Below, one piece after another: positions 60,343-64,000 of a stretch of DNA of 64,000 nucleotides (the first letter of the stretch is position 1; each line of letters begins with the position of its first letter). The DNA lies in the NCBI RefSeq assembly GCF_000374445.1, contig NZ_KB894415.1, positions 105,874 to 169,873 of the forward strand, written 5' to 3'. The notes under the pieces are model-generated. The model ran no database searches. It was not told the origin of the DNA and worked only from the letters and a program-made list of their open reading frames with translations. The DNA comes from Actinokineospora enzanensis DSM 44649 (GTDB lineage: Bacteria; Actinomycetota; Actinomycetes; Mycobacteriales; Pseudonocardiaceae). The position numbers and the translations under genes were made by a program.

Positions 60343-61427
60343 CAGAACACCACCACCGAGCGCAGCACGTCCCCGTGGTGCATCTTGGTGAACGCCTCCT
60401 CGACCTGGTCGAGCGCGATGGTCTCGGAGACGAACGCGTCGAGGTCGAGGCGGCCCTGCCGGTAGAGGTCGACCAGGTACGGGAAGTCGCGCGAGGGCAG
60501 GCAATCGCCGTACCAGCTGGACTTCAGCGCGCCACCGCGGCCGAAGAAGTCGATCAGCGGCAGCTCGATCCGCATGTCCGGTGTCGGAACACCCACCAAC
60601 ACCACGGTGCCCGCGAGGTCGCGCGCGTAGAAGGCCTGCTTCCAGGTCTCCGGGCGGCCGACCGCGTCGATCACCACGTCCGCGCCGAAGCCGCCGGTGA
60701 GCTCCTGGATGGCCGCGACCGGGTCGGCGGACTTGGCGTTCACGGTGTGCGTGGCGCCGATTCCCTTGGCCCACTGGAGTTTCCGGTCGTCCACATCGAC
60801 CGCGATGATCGTGGTGGCCCCGGCGAGCCTGGACCCGGCGATGGCCGCGTCGCCGACACCGCCGCAGCCGATGACCGCCACGCTGTCGCCCCGACCGACA
60901 CCGCCGGTGTTGACCGCCGCGCCGATACCCGCCATGACACCGCACCCCAACAGGCCGACCGCGGCGGGCGAGGCCGTCGGGTCCACCTTGGTGCACTGTC
61001 CACTATGGACGAGCGTCTTCTCGACGAACGCGCCGATCCCCAACGCGTTCGACAGCTTCGTGCCGTCCTCCAGCGTCATCGGCTGCGCGGCGTTGTGCGT
61101 GTTGAAGCAGTACCAAGGCTTGCCCTTCAGGCACGCGCGGCAGGTCCCACACACCGCGCGCCAGTTGAGGATCACGAAGTCCCCCGGCGCCACATCGGTC
61201 ACGCCATCGCCCACGGTCTCCACGATCCCGGCGGCCTCATGGCCGAGCAGGAACGGGAACTCGTCGTTGATGCCGCCCTCCCGGTAGTGCAGGTCGGTGT
61301 GGCAGACCCCGCAGGACTGGACCCGCACCACCACCTCGCCCGGCCCGGGATCGGGCACCACGATCGTCTCCACGCTGACCGGCTGCCCCTTGGCGCGGGC
61401 CACCACGCCCCGGACCTGCTGCGGCAT
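60342..61427 (-). CDS. mscR: S-(hydroxymethyl)mycothiol dehydrogenase / S-nitrosomycothiol reductase
   Basis: A 361-residue zinc-dependent, class III-like alcohol dehydrogenase that uses mycothiol adducts. The catalytic zinc site begins [15 protein letters not shown] and GHEAAGIVE; the structural zinc site is [15 protein letters not shown]; the NAD site is [12 protein letters not shown]. It oxidises the formaldehyde-mycothiol adduct and reduces S-nitrosomycothiol, so it protects against formaldehyde and nitric oxide. The ATG at 61427 has GAGGAG 7 bases upstream. The MBL hydrolase gene follows with a 1-base overlap. Confidence 0.94.
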   Translation of the reverse strand: MPQQVRGVVARAKGQPVSVETIVVPDPGPGEVVVRVQSCGVCHTDLHYREGGINDEFPFLLGHEAAGIVETVGDGVTDVAPGDFVILNWRAVCGTCRACLKGKPWYCFNTHNAAQPMTLEDGTKLSNALGIGAFVEKTLVHSGQCTKVDPTASPAAVGLLGCGVMAGIGAAVNTGGVGRGDSVAVIGCGGVGDAAIAGSRLAGATTIIAVDVDDRKLQWAKGIGATHTVNAKSADPVAAIQELTGGFGADVVIDAVGRPETWKQAFYARDLAGTVVLVGVPTPDMRIELPLIDFFGRGGALKSSWYGDCLPSRDFPYLVDLYRQGRLDLDAFVSETIALDQVEEAFTKMHHGDVLRSVVVF

Positions 61428-61454
61428 ACGCTTGCTCCTCACCTAGCCGACCGA

Positions 61455-61479
61455 CTCTCGCCGCCACCGTAGGCGAGAG
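61455..61479. terminator. Short hairpin between the nuclease and mscR genes
   Basis: CTCTCGCC pairs perfectly with GGCGAGAG over a 9-base loop. It lies after the nuclease gene and before mscR on the minus strand, and may end the former transcript or act in the mscR leader. No T-tract. Confidence 0.4.
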
Positions 61480-61502
61480 CGGACGCGTGGGCGAGCGCAC
61501 GG

Positions 61503-63146
61503 CTACAGGTCGCCGACGTACGGGATGTCGTTCACCGCGGGCGAGGTCATCCACCCGCGCAGCGCCGCCGTGGCGCGCACGTCGTCCTCGTTGTACTCCA
61601 GCAACCGCCTGCGCTGGGCCGCGTCCGGCGCGCCGCCGTCCATCCCGACCGCGTCCCGGTACCAGCGCATGGAGTTCTCGCCGCCCGCCTCCGGGTCGCG
61701 CCACTTGAACCCGGCCACCGGCGCGATCGTCTTGAGCCCCTTGCCCTGCGAGCACAGGAAGTACTCGCGCACGCTGCCGAACAGGTCGACCCACTCGTCG
61801 GACTCGATGAACCGCAGCACCTCGCGCCTGCGCGGCACGCCCGGCTGCTCGCCGAACCGCTTCACCGAGGCCAGCAGCCACCGGTTCTCGGCCAGCTCGT
61901 TGTAGCAGTAGGCGCGGAAGCTCAGCCCGCGCTCGGCCGCGGCCCGGCGCACCTCGCTCAGCCACGACCAGAACTCGGCGAACGAGCGGCCCTCGTCCTC
62001 GGTGGGCAGCGGCTCCCAGGTGGCGAACGCCCGGTAGCCGTGCTCGACCCCGATGTCGGCCCCGGACAGCAGCACGCCCCACAGGTAGGCGCCCGCGTCG
62101 CCGAAGCTCTCCATGTCCACGTCGACCTCGACGTCCGCGCGCGGCACCACCACCGACTCGGTGCGTCGCACCAGGGTCAGGTCGGCCAGCCACGCCCGCG
62201 CCAGGCCCACCGCGTCCGCGGGCGGCATGCCCACCAGCACCGGCATGTCGTCCATGTCCGGATCGGCCAGGGCCAGCTCGTCGACTGTGGTCATGCCCGC
62301 CGCGCGCAGCATGCCCGCGTCCTCGCCGCGCACCACCAGGCTGACATCGCGGGCCTCCAGCAACGCGGCCTCGCACACCGGCCACCACGGACAGCTGCGG
62401 CACTCCACGATCCGCGACGGCGCGGCCAGCGGCGGCGCGCCGGTGGCGGCCGCGGTGGCCACCGCGACCCGGTCGGCGAACCGCGAGTCGTACTCGGCCA
62501 GCGCGGTGCGCCCGCCCGGCCAGGTCGGTGCCTCCAGGTCGTGCCAGACCACCGCGTCGCCGTCCATGCCGACCACGCCAGCGAACGCGGTGCGCTCGTC
62601 GGCGTACCCGGCCGCTTGCAGCAGCCTGCGGGTGTGCGCGAGGCGCAGCTGGTCGCGCGGCTGCGGGCGGATCTTGCGGGCGGTGTCCGGGCTGCCACCC
62701 ACCTCGGCCAGACCGGTCAGCGGCGAGGTGCGCGCGCCGGACCCGGGGTCGGTGACCTTGTGCCGGACCACCAGCACCGGCACGTACCCGGCCTCGGTGC
62801 GGACCAGCAGGTCGATGGTGCCGCGCCTGCCCCCGTCCGGATCGCGCGGCAGCTGGGCGGCCCAGATGAAGGCGCGGCCCTCGGCCAGCGCGCCATGGGT
62901 GATCGCCTCGCGCTCGCTCGCCCGCAGGTCAGGGCCCGTGGGGACCTCGAACCAGGCAGCGCCGTAGTGCGCGGCGAGCCGGTCGGCGACCGCCCGCCGG
63001 TGCGCCGCAGCGTCGGCCTTGCGCAGCTCGGCGGTGGGATCGGGGGCCCCGCGCGGGACGTCGCGCATGGCCTGGTCGTGCTCCAGGTGCACGCGACGCC
63101 TGCAGCGGCTCACCACGCCGGCGTCGAGCAGCACCGTAGTAGTCAC
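61503..63146 (-). CDS. TM0106 family RecB-like predicted nuclease
   Basis: A 547-residue protein. The N-terminal half looks like a RecB-type PD-(D/E)XK domain, with GTIDLLV followed by YVPVLVVRHKV and a Cys cluster (CRSCPWWPVC) that may bind an Fe-S cluster or zinc. The C-terminal half resembles an RNase H-like exonuclease (EVDVDMESFGDAGAYLWGVL ... YNEDDVRAT). In the RecB part the residue two before the Lys is Arg (RHK), so the usual acid is missing. Function is probably DNA processing. Start GTG 63146 is uncertain. Confidence 0.85.
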   Translation of the reverse strand: MTTTVLLDAGVVSRCRRRVHLEHDQAMRDVPRGAPDPTAELRKADAAAHRRAVADRLAAHYGAAWFEVPTGPDLRASEREAITHGALAEGRAFIWAAQLPRDPDGGRRGTIDLLVRTEAGYVPVLVVRHKVTDPGSGARTSPLTGLAEVGGSPDTARKIRPQPRDQLRLAHTRRLLQAAGYADERTAFAGVVGMDGDAVVWHDLEAPTWPGGRTALAEYDSRFADRVAVATAAATGAPPLAAPSRIVECRSCPWWPVCEAALLEARDVSLVVRGEDAGMLRAAGMTTVDELALADPDMDDMPVLVGMPPADAVGLARAWLADLTLVRRTESVVVPRADVEVDVDMESFGDAGAYLWGVLLSGADIGVEHGYRAFATWEPLPTEDEGRSFAEFWSWLSEVRRAAAERGLSFRAYCYNELAENRWLLASVKRFGEQPGVPRRREVLRFIESDEWVDLFGSVREYFLCSQGKGLKTIAPVAGFKWRDPEAGGENSMRWYRDAVGMDGGAPDAAQRRRLLEYNEDDVRATAALRGWMTSPAVNDIPYVGDL

Positions 63147-63240
63147 ACTGTGCAGCTTAGTTGCGCGGGCGGACAATATTGATATGACCCGACCGGACGG
63201 CCGACGTGCTCGGGCCGATCACCGCAAGTAGGTTCTAGTC

Positions 63241-63699
63241 ATGGCGCGCAAGCAGGGGCCGGAGTCGGCCCGGATCACCCCGGCGAAGGCCAGGAACGCG
63301 ATCGCCGTGGCGAAGGTGCTCGCTCCGGCGGTGCTCCCGGTGGTCACGCCGTATCTGGTCAAGTCCGCGGCCGCGGTGCGTGACCAGTGGGAACGGCGCA
63401 AGGCCCGGCGGCTCGGCATCGCCGTGGCGGACCTGGGCAGCTACAGCGGCCGCGGTGGCGCGCTGCACGCCCGGATCGCGGGCGCGGCCACCGGCCTCGG
63501 CGAGCTGCGCGGCAAGCCGGACCTGACGCCGGAGGACCGGGCATTCGCCGACGAAGCCGAGGTCACGCTGCGCAAGCTGGCCGCTGCCGTGCGAGCCGCC
63601 GAGCGGATGCCGACGCCGCGCAGACGAGCCGCGCACCGGGCGGTCGCGACCGAGCTGGACCGCGTCGAGGAACGGTTGCTCACCGCGTTGGGGGTCTAG
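63241..63699 (+). CDS. DUF6474 family protein
   Basis: A 152-residue basic, helical protein: ARITPAKARNAIAVAKVLAP, AVLPVVTPYLVKSAAAVRDQ and WERRKARRLGIAV, then LGSYSGRGGALHARIAGAAT. It fits DUF6474 of Pseudonocardiaceae and relatives; function unknown. One hydrophobic stretch (VLAPAVLPVVTPYLV) may touch the membrane. The TAG stop (63697-63699) is part of the CTAG target copy of a MITE, so the element inserted right at the stop codon without changing the protein. Confidence 0.82.
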   Translation: MARKQGPESARITPAKARNAIAVAKVLAPAVLPVVTPYLVKSAAAVRDQWERRKARRLGIAVADLGSYSGRGGALHARIAGAATGLGELRGKPDLTPEDRAFADEAEVTLRKLAAAVRAAERMPTPRRRAAHRAVATELDRVEERLLTALGV

Positions 63700-63863
63700 G
63701 CGCTGTCCGGCAAGTCCGGCACACGCTATCCGCGCCCGCGCGGCCTCCGGCCGCACGGGCGGAAAGCCCAAGTACAACCCGGTACGTGCGGCTTCCCGCC
63801 CGCACGCCCAGAGACCACGCGGATCACGAATCCCGCGCACCAGACTTACCGGACAGCGCCTAG
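63696..63863 (+). mobile_element. MITE copy B (160 bp) with CTAG target duplication
   Basis: The element proper is 63700-63859, with inverted termini GCGCTGTCCGGCAAGTCCGG and the complementary CAGACTTACCGGACAGCGC, flanked by CTAG on both sides (63696-63699 and 63860-63863). Its outer parts match the minus strand of copy A closely; an internal segment of about 47 bases (roughly 63749-63795) is absent from copy A. No coding capacity. The shared termini and target show one family mobilised by the same transposase. Confidence 0.85.
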
Positions 63864-63939
63864 GCGCTCGCGTCTGATCAGGTTCTTCCCGGCGCCCATG
63901 CTCGAAGGGGCTGGACAGCGCCGCATACCCTGTTGGGTT

Positions 63940-64000
63940 GTGCCCCCCGGTCGAGTGACACCGCCTCGCGCTCCGCGCGTGCTGCGCGGTGTCCTGCTGG
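63940..64000 (+). CDS. Possible N-terminus of a gene cut by the right edge
   Basis: From the GTG at 63940 a frame stays open to the window edge: PPGRVTPPRAPRVLRGVLL, a basic start leading into hydrophobic residues as in a signal peptide or membrane protein. There is no ribosome site; TACCCT about 9 bases before the GTG could be the -10 of a leaderless transcript. A second GTG at 63955 is in frame. Too short to name. Confidence 0.35.
   Translation, partial: MPPGRVTPPRAPRVLRGVLL

Noticed and set aside
1..64000. CRISPR arrays or rRNA operons
   Set aside because: No regularly spaced repeats with unique spacers and no rRNA-like sequence were seen anywhere in the window.

Overview
The window is 64 kb of very GC-rich DNA with dense, mostly ordinary chromosomal genes. 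Mycothiol-type formaldehyde/nitrosothiol detoxification (MscR plus its metallo-beta-lactamase partner), IdeR-type iron boxes in front of a ferritin, a fused CydDC, and DUF6474, DUF5926 and DUF4232 proteins point to an actinomycete, probably in or near the Pseudonocardiaceae. That placement is inferred from gene content; no marker gene was compared. Many adjacent genes overlap by 4 bases (GTGA), so translational coupling is common.

Layout. 1-4250: a DUF4232 lipoprotein cut by the left edge, an MFS exporter, a DrrAB-type ABC exporter, then a long inverted repeat and a G-rich tandem repeat. 4251-9440: phosphatase and prephenate dehydratase (pheA), macro-domain protein, pantothenate kinase (coaA), and a DosR-like response regulator facing its likely kinase. 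9577-16527: cytochrome bd oxidase (cydA, cydB, fused cydDC), then a yybP-ykoY manganese riboswitch in front of a TMEM165/GDT1 exporter and cutA. 16559-20543: homogentisate catabolism (iclR, fahA, an unknown gene, divergent hmgA). 20760-25769: a split LigD repair system, a CPBP protease, and a DUF2470 protein with an iron box. 25885-31966: membrane protein, arginine deiminase, ferritin with three iron boxes, DUF952, DUF5926 and a P450.

32028-40931: sigma factor with a membrane partner, rhodanese, DUF4328 protein; an SSS (acetate-type) symporter with a LytTR/LytS two-component pair and an SppA protease; a Fpg/Nei glycosylase. 40932-41796 holds no convincing gene and is followed by tRNA-Gly. 42157-49897: an ECF sigma factor fused to a zinc-finger anti-sigma module, a solitary adenine methyltransferase, DUF2252, a UDP-GlcNAc 2-epimerase homologue, and a toxin-antitoxin pair ended by a MITE. 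49956-54113: msrA, two paralogous membrane proteins and a drug exporter. 54111-54419: a cluster of DnaA boxes far from any dnaA/dnaN gene. 54463-63859: gamma-glutamyltransferase, oxidoreductases, MscR with its hydrolase, a TM0106-type nuclease, DUF6474 and a second MITE.

The most unusual signals are non-coding: two MITEs of one family inserted exactly at TAG stop codons with CTAG target duplications; a 51-bp repeat just upstream of two unrelated start codons 36.5 kb apart; the DnaA-box cluster; and a riboswitch whose expression platform can be read as a hairpin hiding the Shine-Dalgarno sequence. Everything was read by eye; no database search was run.
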